DNA of 30,658 nt. Source: CAIOSQ01 sp044359885 (GTDB lineage: Bacteria > Pseudomonadota > Alphaproteobacteria > CACIAM-22H2). Made by a program: the position numbers and the translations under genes. This document shows, piece after piece, positions 1 through 7,353 of the stretch (within the stretch, counting starts at the first letter, position 1; every line of letters begins with the position of its first letter). The notes below the pieces were generated by a model. It was not told the DNA's origin and searched no databases. It worked only from the letters and a program-made list of their open reading frames with translations. The stretch lies in the NCBI GenBank assembly GCA_044359885.1, contig JBIKLI010000012.1:1-30658 (forward strand), in the 5' to 3' direction.

Positions 1-1044
1 CGGATCGCCGGCAGGCAATTCGAAGGCGATGAAGTTCGACGGCATCGTGGCGCTGACCTGGACCAGCGCGGCGAGACCGAGCAATCCGTTGCCCGTGCCG
101 TGCGGCGCCATCGTCACGCCATGCAGGTCGGCATATTCCGCGATCCACTTGATCTCCGCGAGACCGCCGACATCGCACGGATCGGGGCCGACGACGCGGA
201 CGGCCTTCTTTTCGATCAGATCCTTGAAGTTCTGACGCAGGTAGATCTGTTCGCCGGTATGGATCGGCGTCGATGTCGAAGCCGTCAGATCGCGGTAGAC
301 ATCCGCGTTGACGAAGGGAACGTAGTCGCCGGTCAACATGTCCTCGAGCCACATCAGGTGATGCCGTTCGACCGCGCGCGCGAACCGGATCGCATCCTGC
401 AGAACCCAGCCGGGACCGCAATCGAGCGCCAGCCCGACCTTGTCGCCCAGGACTTCCTTCATCGCGGCAACGCAGTCGAGCGTGTAGGCGAAGCCGCGTT
501 CGGTGACGAGTCCGCGATCCAGAGCACCATGGAACGGCGAAGCATTGGGCTCGCCGTAGTAGTAGCCCGGAAACTCGCGCTTCATCGGGCTGTGGAACGA
601 AATGCCTTGCTTGACGATGGTGAACCCTTCGGGCAGCGCCATCATCCGCCTCATCTCAGCCGCATAGTCCTCGGGCCGGAAGCTCTTCATGGGAGCCCGT
701 CGCGCGCCGTTATACACGCGCACCCGGTCGCGCACCTTGCCGCCGAGCAGCTTGTGGACGGGAAGACCGGCCGCCTTGCCGGCGATGTCCCAAAGCGCCA
801 TCTCGATGACGCTGATCGCGCTGCCATAGGGCTTGAAGGCTCCCCGCTGGCGGATCTTGAGCATGCATCGTTCGACTAGCGTCGGATCCTCGCCGATCAG
901 CGCGTCCCTGAACTGCAGAATGAATGGCTTGAGATAGGGCTTGTACTGCTCGACTTCGCCGAAGCCGCTGATGCCCTGGTCGGTCACGATCCGCAGGACC
1001 GGGTTCTTGCCGATGACGGCGCATTTCAAGTCGACGATCTTCAT
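1..1044 (-). CDS. Mandelate racemase/muconate lactonizing enzyme-family protein (enolase superfamily), C-terminus cut by window edge
   Basis: An open frame of 348 codons runs leftwards from an ATG at 1044 and leaves the window without a stop, so the C-terminus is missing. The N-terminal capping domain (about 1-115) includes the typical ALWDIAGKAAGLPVHKLLGG stretch. The TIM barrel carries the expected signatures: a candidate catalytic Lys145 (TIVKQG), metal ligands Asp208 (LALDCG), Glu234 (WLEDM) and Glu265 (HTGEQ), then Asp288 and the His315 base (MAPHGTGNG). Members abstract the alpha-proton of a carboxylate, giving racemisation, cycloisomerisation or sugar-acid dehydration. The substrate cannot be told from sequence alone. 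The gene stands apart from the Bug genes upstream (467-bp gap), so an operon with them is uncertain. Family assignment is firm; the reaction is not known. Confidence 0.9.
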   Translation of the reverse strand, partial: MKIVDLKCAVIGKNPVLRIVTDQGISGFGEVEQYKPYLKPFILQFRDALIGEDPTLVERCMLKIRQRGAFKPYGSAISVIEMALWDIAGKAAGLPVHKLLGGKVRDRVRVYNGARRAPMKSFRPEDYAAEMRRMMALPEGFTIVKQGISFHSPMKREFPGYYYGEPNASPFHGALDRGLVTERGFAYTLDCVAAMKEVLGDKVGLALDCGPGWVLQDAIRFARAVERHHLMWLEDMLTGDYVPFVNADVYRDLTASTSTPIHTGEQIYLRQNFKDLIEKKAVRVVGPDPCDVGGLAEIKWIAEYADLHGVTMAPHGTGNGLLGLAALVQVSATMPSNFIAFELPAGDP

Positions 1045-1511
1045 GCTTGGTGTCCCCCGGGGCCCAGGCTGAGGCAGATCCGACACGGCTCCCGGTTCGC
1101 GGACGACCATGCTTCGCGAAGGTGAACGCGGGCGACTCTCACCCGGACCCGCCGGGCCGCCGAGCGTGGCAACCCGATGCCTTCCTGCGCACAATCATGG
1201 GTGCGACCCCGGGGTGTCAACGCATTGTCGGCAAGGCCGGTCTGTCCGGACGGTCGCCGGTCTTCGTCGCCGCGGCCGCACAGCCGGCGAAGACGGCGAC
1301 CGGCCGGGCGAGACGCGCGCGGTCGGCGCAATCCATCGCGGGATCCGGCGACCTCCGGCCGCATCCTGCGGTCCAGGATGATCGAAGATCTCCCCCCGGA
1401 CCATGTCGTCAGCATGGCCGGCGCGCCGGTGGAGACGATCCTCGACCTCGGCGCCCCGGGAACGCCAAGTCCAGGGTCCGGCTCCCGTCCTGAGCGGGAC
1501 GCCCAGTCCGA
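1045..1511. other. 467-bp intergenic region, no convincing gene
   Basis: Several short frames are open on both strands but none has a recognisable domain, a plausible ribosome-binding site or conserved motifs. They look like random open frames of GC-rich DNA. The notable element is an imperfect inverted repeat at 1251-1302. A small GC stem also sits just past the stop of the Bug gene (TCCCG/CGGGA, about 1488-1504). The promoter of the enolase-superfamily gene should lie in the left part of this stretch, but I see no good -35/-10 pair. Confidence 0.5.
1251..1302. repeat. Imperfect inverted repeat / long hairpin
   Basis: The arms CGGTCGCCGGTCTTCGTCGC (1251-1270) and GCCGGCGAAGACGGCGACCG (1283-1302) are reverse complements apart from one extra base and a few mismatches. 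They flank a 12-base CG-rich centre. It could fold in RNA of either strand. It may be a transcript-end hairpin or a remnant of a repeat family. No T-run follows on either side. Confidence 0.4.
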
Positions 1512-2480
1512 TCAGTCGATTCGTGCGCCCGAAATGCGCACGATGTCGCGATACTTGGCGTGTTCGGCGCGCACGAAGGCGTCGAATTCGGCAGGCGAGT
1601 TTCCGACCGGCACGACCGCGAGCTTCGCAAGGCGCTCGACGGTCGCGGGATCCTTGAGCGCGGCGATCGCGGCATCCGCCAGTTGTCGGACGATGTCCGT
1701 CGGCGTGCCGGCGGGCGCGAAGATACCGAACCAGGTCGAGATATCGAAGCCGGGGAACCCCTCCTCGGCCATGGTCGGGACGTTCGGGACCTGAGTGCTG
1801 CGGGTGGTCGTGGTCACCGCCAGCGGCCGCAGCCTGCCGGCCTCGATCTGCGGGAAGGCGTTGGCCAGATTGTCGAAGGAAAACTGCGTCTCCCCCGACA
1901 GCAGCGCATTGAGCTGCGGGGCGCCGCCCTGATAGGGGATATGGGCGACCGGCACGCCGAGACGATCGGCGAACAGCGCACCCGCCAGATGGCCGCCGCT
2001 GCCGTTGCCGCCCGAACCGTAGTTGAAGCCCCGTGGATTGGCTCTGATCTGCGCGGCGAGTTCGGCGACGGTCGCGGCCTTCACCGACGGGCCGACCACG
2101 AGGATGTTGGGCACCTCGCCGACGGCGGTGATCGCGACGGTGTCCTTGAGCGGGTCGAACGGCATCCGGGCGTAGAGATGCGGGTTGACCGCATGGGTCG
2201 ACAGCGCGCCCATCACGATCGTGTGCCCATCGGGGGCCGACTTCGCGACTGCGTCGACACCCACATTGCCGCCCGCCCCCGGACGGTTCTCGACCACGAC
2301 CGGCTGGCCCAGCAGGACTGTCATCCGCTCCGCGACAGCACGGGCCGAAACGTCGAGCGACCCGCCCGGCGGAAACGGCACGACGAAACGGATCGGCCGG
2401 CTGGGGAAACGTTGCGCGACGGCAGGACCGGCCGCGAGCGCGAGCGCGGCGGCAAGGACGGAACGACGGGCAAGCATCAT
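1512..2480 (-). CDS. Orphan TTT (Bug) substrate-binding protein
   Basis: This 322-residue protein is a full-length periplasmic solute receptor of the Bug/TctC family, which feeds tripartite tricarboxylate transporters and binds small carboxylates or related solutes. An export signal (MLARRSVLAAALALAAGPAVAQ, cleavage likely after residue 22-23) is followed by the family hallmark PIRFVVPFPPGG near residue 30. Further on are NRPGAGG, HIPYQGGAPQLNALLSG and VPTMAEEGFPGF. No TctA or TctB permease gene is adjacent, so it is an orphan receptor that would use membrane components encoded elsewhere. It lies 106 bp downstream of a second Bug gene with a hairpin between them, so co-transcription is uncertain. 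The ligand is unknown. Confidence 0.93.
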   Translation of the reverse strand: MMLARRSVLAAALALAAGPAVAQRFPSRPIRFVVPFPPGGSLDVSARAVAERMTVLLGQPVVVENRPGAGGNVGVDAVAKSAPDGHTIVMGALSTHAVNPHLYARMPFDPLKDTVAITAVGEVPNILVVGPSVKAATVAELAAQIRANPRGFNYGSGGNGSGGHLAGALFADRLGVPVAHIPYQGGAPQLNALLSGETQFSFDNLANAFPQIEAGRLRPLAVTTTTRSTQVPNVPTMAEEGFPGFDISTWFGIFAPAGTPTDIVRQLADAAIAALKDPATVERLAKLAVVPVGNSPAEFDAFVRAEHAKYRDIVRISGARID

Positions 2481-2560
2481 CTGGGCAGTCTCCTTGCGAA
2501 GTTTTCGAATCGATCGGCGCCGGCCAGCCGCGCGTCCGGATGCCGGGCCAGGAGGGGGTT

Positions 2561-2581
2561 TCCGGGCTTCTTCGGCCCGGA
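2561..2581 (-). terminator. GC hairpin between the two Bug genes
   Basis: TCCGGGC (2561-2567) and GCCCGGA (2575-2581) form a perfect 7-bp stem with a 7-base loop. The stem lies 5 bp beyond the stop codon of the upstream Bug gene at 2587. No U-tract follows, so it is either a weak terminator or an mRNA-stabilising hairpin. Confidence 0.4.
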
Positions 2582-2586
2582 TCCGT

Positions 2587-3549
2587 TCAGCTGACCTTCA
2601 GCCCGGCCGCGACGATGACATCGGACCATTTCCGGTTCTCGGCGCGGACATAGGCTTCGAATTCGCCCGGTCCAAGACCGAAGGCACGGCATCCCTGTTC
2701 GGCAAGCGCCTTGACGACGTCGGGAACGGCCAGCGCGCGGCGCAGCTCCGCGGACAGCTTCGCGACCGCGTCGGCGGGCATTCCCGACGGCCCGACGATT
2801 CCCCACCATGGCGCCGCCGAGAAGCCGGGCAGCCCGGCCTCCGCAAGCGTCGGGATATCCGGTGCCTGGGCGGCGCGCACCGCGGTCGTGACGCCGAGCG
2901 GCTGAATACGTCCGGCCCTGACATTCTCGATCGTGGTCGTGAAGGCGTCGAAGAAGTAGTCGACGCGGCCGCCGAGCAGATCGGTCATTGCCGGGGCGGC
3001 GCCGCGGTATGGAACATGGACCGCATCGATCCCTGTGGCGCGATTGAAGAGTTCGGCGGTCAGATGGGACGTCGAACCGGCCCCCGACGACGCGAAGTTC
3101 AACTTCCCGGGGTTTGCCTTCGCGTGGGCAACAAAGGCGTCGAGCGTCCGTGGCAGGCCGTTGCGGATGGCCAGCATGAAGGGGCCGTCGCCGACGGGAC
3201 CGATGAAGCCGAAATCCTTGTCCGGATCGAAGGGGACATCCTTCTCGATCAGCGGCCGGTAGAACGTTCCGGCGCCGGCGATCAGGATCGTGTAGCCGTC
3301 GGCCGGGCTCTTCGCGACGAGGTCGGAGCCGAGCGCGCCGCCGGCACCAGGCCGGTGATCGTAGACCATCGACTGGCCCAGCCCCTTCTGCATCTCGTCG
3401 CCGACGATGCGCGCGATGGCGGACGTGGCGCCGCCCGTCGCCCAGGGCACGACGAAGCGGATCGGCTTGGCGGGAAATGCCGCCTGCGCGAAAGCAGGCA
3501 TGCTGGCGGCGGCGCCGAGAAGCGCCATGGTCCGGCGGCGTCCGATCAT
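2587..3549 (-). CDS. Orphan TTT (Bug) substrate-binding protein, coupled to the VOC gene
   Basis: The 320-residue Bug/TctC-family periplasmic receptor has a short signal (MIGRRRTMALLGAAASMPAFAQA), then PIRFVVPWATGG, HRPGAGGALG, HVPYRGAAPAMTDLLGG and IPTLAEAGLPGF, all standard landmarks of the fold. The frame is open much further upstream, but the ATG at 3549 is the start. It is preceded by AAAGGAGAG, gives a proper signal peptide, and overlaps the stop of the VOC gene by ATGA, which implies translational coupling. Compared with the other Bug protein here it has a distinct ligand loop (PWATGGATSAIAR instead of PFPPGGSLDVSAR), so the two probably bind different solutes. No permease genes are adjacent. 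Confidence 0.93.
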   Translation of the reverse strand: MIGRRRTMALLGAAASMPAFAQAAFPAKPIRFVVPWATGGATSAIARIVGDEMQKGLGQSMVYDHRPGAGGALGSDLVAKSPADGYTILIAGAGTFYRPLIEKDVPFDPDKDFGFIGPVGDGPFMLAIRNGLPRTLDAFVAHAKANPGKLNFASSGAGSTSHLTAELFNRATGIDAVHVPYRGAAPAMTDLLGGRVDYFFDAFTTTIENVRAGRIQPLGVTTAVRAAQAPDIPTLAEAGLPGFSAAPWWGIVGPSGMPADAVAKLSAELRRALAVPDVVKALAEQGCRAFGLGPGEFEAYVRAENRKWSDVIVAAGLKVS

Positions 3550-3980
3550 GACGTCTCTCCTTTGTCGATGCGCGGTCCACGCCCCGGCGGATAGGGCCAG
3601 CGTGGATCCCTGAATTCCTGGATCTCGAGCCAATAGCCTTCTGGATCCCGGAAGAAGGCCGAGTAGACGGTACGCCCGCCTCGCATGTCGGGCGGGGCGT
3701 CGAAGACGACACCCTTCGCCTGGAGATATCGATACATCTCCTCGACGTTCTCGCACAGGAAAGTGAACATCACGCCCCTGGTCCCGCGTGGCCGGTCCTT
3801 CTTGTTGCAGACGCCGAGGAAACTGGTCTCGCTGACGCGGAAGATCCGGCAGACCCCCTGGTCCAGGACCATCGGAAGTTCGAGCGTTTCGCCATAGAAA
3901 GCGGCAAGGCGCTCGATGTCGTCTGTGTAGAAGAACGTCATCGACTGCTCGATGAACGGACGTCGGGTCGGCGCGGACAT
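3546..3980 (-). CDS. VOC-superfamily (glyoxalase/dioxygenase fold) protein
   Basis: This 144-residue protein has the paired beta-alpha-beta-beta-beta layout of the vicinal-oxygen-chelate fold. The first module runs from MTFFYTDDIERLAAFYGETLELP; the second ends in RTVYSAFFRDPEGYWLEIQEF. The Glu of the final strand (LEIQEF) is a usual metal ligand. The other canonical His/Glu ligands are not all obvious, so metal dependence is uncertain. It is the first gene of a two-gene unit, its stop overlapping the start of the Bug receptor. This suggests it acts on the solute brought in by that receptor or on a product of it. Possible activities include glyoxalase-, epimerase- or dioxygenase-like reactions; none can be chosen. 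Confidence 0.85.
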   Translation of the reverse strand: MSAPTRRPFIEQSMTFFYTDDIERLAAFYGETLELPMVLDQGVCRIFRVSETSFLGVCNKKDRPRGTRGVMFTFLCENVEEMYRYLQAKGVVFDAPPDMRGGRTVYSAFFRDPEGYWLEIQEFRDPRWPYPPGRGPRIDKGETS

Positions 3981-4127
3981 GGTCGTCGATTCGCTCCGGA
4001 ACTTTGGACGGCAGGGTCATCGTGGCCCTCGGGCCCGGCGACGAGATTGAAGCTGCAGGCAGGCAACTGTCCAGCGGCGAATGCCCGTTTGACGACGCGG
4101 CGACGGCACGTGCGATGCCCCCGGCGA

Positions 4128-5606
4128 TCAACGTGTCCGGCGGCGAGCGACCTCCTGCGCGATGCGGCCGAGACGTTCCATCGCCGCGACGATGACGTCT
4201 TCCGGGAACCCGGCGAAGCCGAGCAGCAATCCGCGCCGGCGCGGCGCCAACGCATGGCAGACCGAAAGCGCGGCGACGGAGATCCCCGCCGCACGCGCGG
4301 CCGCGGCCACGTCACCATCGCCGACGCGGGCGGGCATGCGCGGACCGAAATTCACGACCGCATGCAGCCCGCATTGCGTCGGCTCGATATCCAGCAGCCC
4401 CCGCCACGCGCGCCCTGCCGCCAGCAGCGCGTCGAGACGGCGCGCGTAGATGCGCCTTGTACGCCGGACATGGGCGGCGAAGTCGCCCGATGCGATGAAC
4501 TCGGCCAGAGCCGGCTGCGCCACGACCGAAGCGACGGGGGTCCGGCCCTCCAGCGACGCGCGCGCGGCGCCGACCATCGCCGCCGGCAGCACGACATAGC
4601 CCAGCCGCAGACCGCGGCTCAGCACCTTGGAGAAGCTGCCGGCATGGACGACGCGACCGTCGCTGTCCAGGCTGGTGAGCGCCGGCGGCGGGGCGCCGGC
4701 GTAGCGATACTCGCCGTCATACTCGTCCTCGACGATCAGCCCGTCCACCCTGCGCGCCCAGCCCAGCAGCGCGAGCCGCCGGTCCACCGGCATGGTCCCG
4801 CCGAGCGGATGCTGGCGGGCCGGCGCCACGAAGGCGCCCCGCGCGCCGCGCGCTGCCGCCACGGAACCGATGCGCGAGGCGTCGAGCCCATCGGCATCGA
4901 CGCGCACCGGCACCGGCTTCAGCCCGTTGCGGGCCAACTCCGCCGCGATGGCGGGATATCCGGGGTCCTCGACGACGACCCTGTCGCCACGCCGGAAGCC
5001 GCAGGTCGCCACCAGCCCGATCGCGTCGGCGATGCCCGCGGTGACGACGACGCGCGCGCCATCGCAATCGATCCCCCGCCATTCGCCCAGATGCCGCGCG
5101 ATCGCCGCGCGCAACGCGGGCCAGCCGAACGGATCGGAACGGCGCATCAGATCCGGTCCATGGGCCCGCCAGCCGCGCTGCAGCAACCGCGCCCAGGCCT
5201 TGTGCGGAAAGAGGTCCGGATCGGACGCCTCGGCCGAGAACGGAAGCCATGGCAAGGGCGGCGGCGGCGGCCGCGACGCCGCGAGGCTGCGCGGCGCCGG
5301 CGGGCGGACCGGATCCTCGGGCAGACGCGGCGACACGAAGAGCCCGGCGCCGCGGCGGCCTTCGGCATAGCCCTCGGCCACGAGTTGCTCGGCTGCCAGG
5401 ACCGCCGTGGAGCGCGCGATCCCGAGCTCCGACGCGAGCGCGCGCGTCGATGGCAGCAGCGCGCCCGGCGCGACCCGGCCGGACAGGACGAAGGCGCGCA
5501 GCTGTGCGGCCAGCTGGACATGGAGCGGCGTCGCCGCCCGCCTGTCGACGCTGAGCGCCAGCGCCGCGCTCTCGGCGCCGCGCGCACGCCTGAGTGGTCT
5601 GGTCAT
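4128..5606 (-). CDS. MocR/PdxR-subfamily GntR transcription regulator with aminotransferase-like domain
   Basis: The 492-residue protein has an N-terminal winged helix of the GntR type (about 24-92, LPSTRALASELGIARSTAV) and a proline-rich linker (93-120). A fold-type I aminotransferase-like domain fills the rest. PLP-site marks are EDPGYP (213-218), EDEYDGE (293-299) and GSFSKVLSRGLRLGY, with Lys327 as the aldimine lysine. The segment usually read as PSHQFPLG is APARQHPLGG here. ATG 5606 is preceded by GAGGA. MocR proteins sense PLP or amino-acid aldimines and commonly control a divergent gene. Here the divergent neighbour is a PPOX-family protein 76 bp away, which fits a local vitamin B6 or amine-linked circuit (inference). 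It could activate or repress. Confidence 0.93.
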   Translation of the reverse strand: MTRPLRRARGAESAALALSVDRRAATPLHVQLAAQLRAFVLSGRVAPGALLPSTRALASELGIARSTAVLAAEQLVAEGYAEGRRGAGLFVSPRLPEDPVRPPAPRSLAASRPPPPPLPWLPFSAEASDPDLFPHKAWARLLQRGWRAHGPDLMRRSDPFGWPALRAAIARHLGEWRGIDCDGARVVVTAGIADAIGLVATCGFRRGDRVVVEDPGYPAIAAELARNGLKPVPVRVDADGLDASRIGSVAAARGARGAFVAPARQHPLGGTMPVDRRLALLGWARRVDGLIVEDEYDGEYRYAGAPPPALTSLDSDGRVVHAGSFSKVLSRGLRLGYVVLPAAMVGAARASLEGRTPVASVVAQPALAEFIASGDFAAHVRRTRRIYARRLDALLAAGRAWRGLLDIEPTQCGLHAVVNFGPRMPARVGDGDVAAAARAAGISVAALSVCHALAPRRRGLLLGFAGFPEDVIVAAMERLGRIAQEVARRRTR

Positions 5607-5682
5607 TTTTCCTCGAAGCGGTCGTTTCGCTCATACCAAACAAGGCGTACCCGTGTCATCCGACCAAGCGAAGGAGAGGACG

Positions 5683-6339
5683 ATGACCGAGCATGCCAGC
5701 CCGAAGACCGACCGCGTGCGCGTCAGGCGGATGCATCCGCGCGGCGCCTACGACCGCGCGACGATCGATGCCATCCTCGACGCCCAGCCGCTCGCGCATG
5801 TCGGCTATCTGCTCGACGGCGCGCCGCTCGTGACCCCGACCCTGCAATGGCGCGAAGGCGACGATGTCTACTGGCACGGGTCCTCGGCCAGCCGCATGCT
5901 GGAGCGCTGCGACGGTGCCGACGTCTGCGTCACGGTCACGCTCATGGACGGCATGGTGATGGCGCGCTCCGCCTACAACCATTCGGTCAACTACCGGTCG
6001 GTCATGCTGCTCGGCCGCGCGCGCCTCGTCGCCGACCGCGCGGAGAAGCAGGAACGTCTGCGCACCATGGTCGAGACACTCTTCCCCGGAAGATGGGAAC
6101 GGCTGCGCCCGATGACCGAGCAGGAATTCAAGGCGACCACCGTGCTTGCCCTGGCGATCGACGAGGTCTCCGCCAAGATCCGTCGTGGTCCGCCGGGCGA
6201 CGACGCGGCGGATCTCGACGTCGATGTCTGGGCAGGCGTGATCCCGCTGCGCATGCAGGTGCTGGAGCCGATCCCCGACCCGCGCGGCCGGCAGGGCGCC
6301 GCGGTTCCGGACCATGTCGCGAAGTTCCGCATCGGCTGA
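5683..6339 (+). CDS. Pyridoxamine 5'-phosphate oxidase-family (FMN split-barrel) protein
   Basis: The 218-residue protein starts at ATG 5683 behind AAGGAGAGG; the reading frame is open earlier but without a ribosome site. It fits the Pyridox_ox_2/NimA-like branch of flavin split barrels: AIDAILDAQPLAHVGYLLDG near the N-terminus, TPTLQWREGDDVYWHGSSASRML as the central strands, then NHSVNYRSVMLLGRARLV. These proteins bind FMN, F420 or haem as dimers and often detoxify or reduce small molecules. True PdxH activity is not implied, since the length and motifs differ from PdxH. It is divergent from the MocR-type regulator and probably its target. Confidence 0.88.
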   Translation: MTEHASPKTDRVRVRRMHPRGAYDRATIDAILDAQPLAHVGYLLDGAPLVTPTLQWREGDDVYWHGSSASRMLERCDGADVCVTVTLMDGMVMARSAYNHSVNYRSVMLLGRARLVADRAEKQERLRTMVETLFPGRWERLRPMTEQEFKATTVLALAIDEVSAKIRRGPPGDDAADLDVDVWAGVIPLRMQVLEPIPDPRGRQGAAVPDHVAKFRIG

Positions 6340-6357
6340 ACCGGCGGCGCGGGCGGA

Positions 6358-7137
6358 TCAGCGCGGCAGGAAGATCCAGTTGAAGACGTACGCGCGCCGA
6401 TCGCTCGCATGGCGATGGTGGCGGTCGAGGTCGACCCGCGCGACGGCCGTCACGACGCCGTCGATCAGGCAATAGGGCTCGTAGCCCAGCGCGCCGATCG
6501 CCGTCAGGTCCTCCGCGATCGGACGGCCCGTGTGGCGCTCCTCGATCTCCACGATCATCGTCGGCCGGCAGCGGGCGATGGTCTCCTGCGCGCCGGCGAT
6601 CACCTCGCGCTCGTGGCCTTCCACGTCGATCTTGACGAACCCGACATCGTGGAGGTCCAGATCGTCGAGCCGTCCGGTCGCGACGGTCACGGCGCCGAAT
6701 TCGCGATCCCCGATCTTCCGGGCGCTGAGCGTCGCCCCCTGGTTCGAGTAGCCGCGGCGGCTGCGCGGCACCATCAGCACCGCGTCGCCGGTCCGATCGG
6801 AAAGCGCCACGTCATGGAGCGTGACGCCCCGGCTCGCGGCACCGGCGCGAAGCATGGCGAAGAGCTTCGGGTTGGGTTCGAAGGCATGGACATGGGCGCC
6901 GCAACGTCGCATCGCTTCGGTCCAGACCCCGACATTGGCGCCGATGTCGAGCGCCGTCCGGCCGCGCGGACACAGAAAAGGCAGCAAGGAGAGTTCGCCT
7001 TCGCCCCGGCGCCTTTCCTTCCAGAGCCGGTAGCGCAGGGTCCACCGCGCGGGAAGAACGGCCCAGCGCATCCGCTCCTCGAATGTAAGGGGCGGGCGCC
7101 ATCCGGAACGTTCCGCAGGAGGCCGATAAGGAAGCAT
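6358..7137 (-). CDS. FkbM-family SAM-dependent methyltransferase
   Basis: This 259-residue protein has the Rossmann methyltransferase core. Motif I is TALDIGANVGVW (about 61-72), motif II is HAFEPNPKLF (84-93), then VTLHDVALSDRTG. The FkbM hallmark VGFVKIDVEGHEREVIAGA lies near 165-183. FkbM proteins O-methylate sugars, polyketides or exopolysaccharide units. No glycosyltransferase or polyketide genes are nearby, so the acceptor is unknown. It is convergent with the PPOX-family gene (18 bp between stops) and divergent from the beta-lactamase-like gene across a 216-bp gap. Confidence 0.9.
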   Translation of the reverse strand: MLPYRPPAERSGWRPPLTFEERMRWAVLPARWTLRYRLWKERRRGEGELSLLPFLCPRGRTALDIGANVGVWTEAMRRCGAHVHAFEPNPKLFAMLRAGAASRGVTLHDVALSDRTGDAVLMVPRSRRGYSNQGATLSARKIGDREFGAVTVATGRLDDLDLHDVGFVKIDVEGHEREVIAGAQETIARCRPTMIVEIEERHTGRPIAEDLTAIGALGYEPYCLIDGVVTAVARVDLDRHHRHASDRRAYVFNWIFLPR

Positions 7138-7267
7138 GCCGACAGGAGCACCTCGGATCCGGACTTTGCTTCAGGCCTGTCCTGGCGTGAAGCCCGTTTC
7201 TTGGACCTCGGCGAGCGCCTGGAAACGGGCCGGGCGACCCTCTAGCATCGATCGCACCGGCGATGCG

Positions 7268-7305
7268 GATGTTCCGGGCGACATCGCGGGCCGGATCGGA
7301 ACATC
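7268..7305. promoter_or_regulatory. Perfect 9-bp inverted repeat upstream of the serine hydrolase gene
   Basis: GATGTTCCG (7268-7276) and CGGAACATC (7297-7305) are exact reverse complements separated by 20 bases, so half-sites lie about 29 bp apart centre to centre. The element ends 48 bp before the chosen start at 7354 in the divergent region with the FkbM gene. It may be a dimeric regulator site or a leader hairpin. Confidence 0.45.
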
Positions 7306-7353
7306 GACCCGCGACGATTGGTCGCCCCTTGCGACGAAAGGATGAGAGTTCCC

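Noticed and set aside
1041..1415. Possible CoA-transferase N-terminal remnant on the minus strand
   Set aside because: A faint resemblance of a few residues could not be extended in any frame.
4047..6383. 778-residue open frame on the plus strand
   Set aside because: Runs antisense to the MocR-type gene and out of frame through the PPOX gene; low-complexity Arg-rich translation without motifs.
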